The position numbers and the translations under genes are program-made. Of a DNA stretch of 64,000 nt, positions 63,986 to 64,000 are shown one piece after another. The notes under the pieces were generated by a model. It did no database searches and was not told the DNA's origin. It saw nothing but the letters and a program-made list of their open reading frames with translations. The DNA comes from an uncultured Acidiferrobacteraceae bacterium (GTDB lineage Bacteria > Pseudomonadota > Gammaproteobacteria > Acidiferrobacterales > SZUA-150): the NCBI GenBank assembly GCA_913009895.1, contig CAJVXY010000002.1, positions 29,279 to 93,278 of the forward strand. Reading direction: 5' to 3'. Positions within the stretch are counted from its first letter, which is position 1, and every line of letters begins with the position of its first letter.

Positions 63986-64000
63986 AACAGAAAATGCAGT

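Overview
The window looks like chromosomal DNA from a gammaproteobacterium with a sulfur-oxidising lifestyle. The evidence is the ampD-ampE pair, the smc-zipA-ligA order, rppH, a soxYZ pair and a btuFCD/TonB uptake set. No rRNA, tRNA, CRISPR array or transposase was seen.

Layout. (1) 1-320 is the 3' end of a SulP anion transporter gene. (2) 327-5849, minus strand, is an orphan T6SS effector module: a long VgrG with a transthyretin-like tail, a DUF2235 (Tle1-like) phospholipase, and three tandem lipoprotein copies that look like immunity genes. One copy is intact, one is frameshifted in a poly-G tract, and one is a mosaic remnant. (3) 6147-6761 is a lone small outer-membrane-type protein. (4) 7144-28263, plus strand, is a complete T6SS core: a tagH-like gene without an FHA domain, tssJ, K, L, M, tagF, tssA, B, C, hcp, tssE, F, G, clpV and vgrG. 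(5) 28334-37019 continues on the same strand with an effector-loading operon: a DUF6484-like protein, a TIGR02270-like HEAT protein, a DUF2169 protein, a catalytically degenerate ketoacyl-synthase fold, a DUF4150 PAAR-like tip, a VasX-like pore-forming effector of 1018 aa and a beta-propeller lipoprotein.

(6) 37207-39653 holds an ankyrin-repeat gene, then ampD and ampE. (7) 39681-44020 is a cobalamin-type uptake locus: btuF on plus; tonB, an ABC ATPase, a permease and a HAD phosphatase on minus. (8) 44170-52020, plus strand, holds rppH, a two-gene RND efflux pair, a large MFS/NTT-like transporter with a HEAT-repeat tail, and a small cyclic-nucleotide-binding protein. (9) 52431-53267 is soxYZ with a clear terminator. 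(10) 53323-55374, minus, is an unusual single reading frame joining a complete QueF reductase to an FGGY sugar kinase. (11) 55468-62241 is smc-zipA-ligA. (12) 62276-63985, minus, is a PAS-GGDEF-EAL protein at the window edge.

How it works together. The T6SS core builds the baseplate, membrane complex, sheath, tube and recycling ATPase. Two different tips would load two different cargoes: VgrG-TTR with the Tle1-like lipase, and VgrG2 plus DUF4150 with the VasX-like pore-former, helped by DUF2169 and its neighbours. The most unusual items are the QueF-FGGY fusion, the pseudo-ketosynthase in the effector operon, the FHA-less TagH, and the decaying poly-G immunity array.
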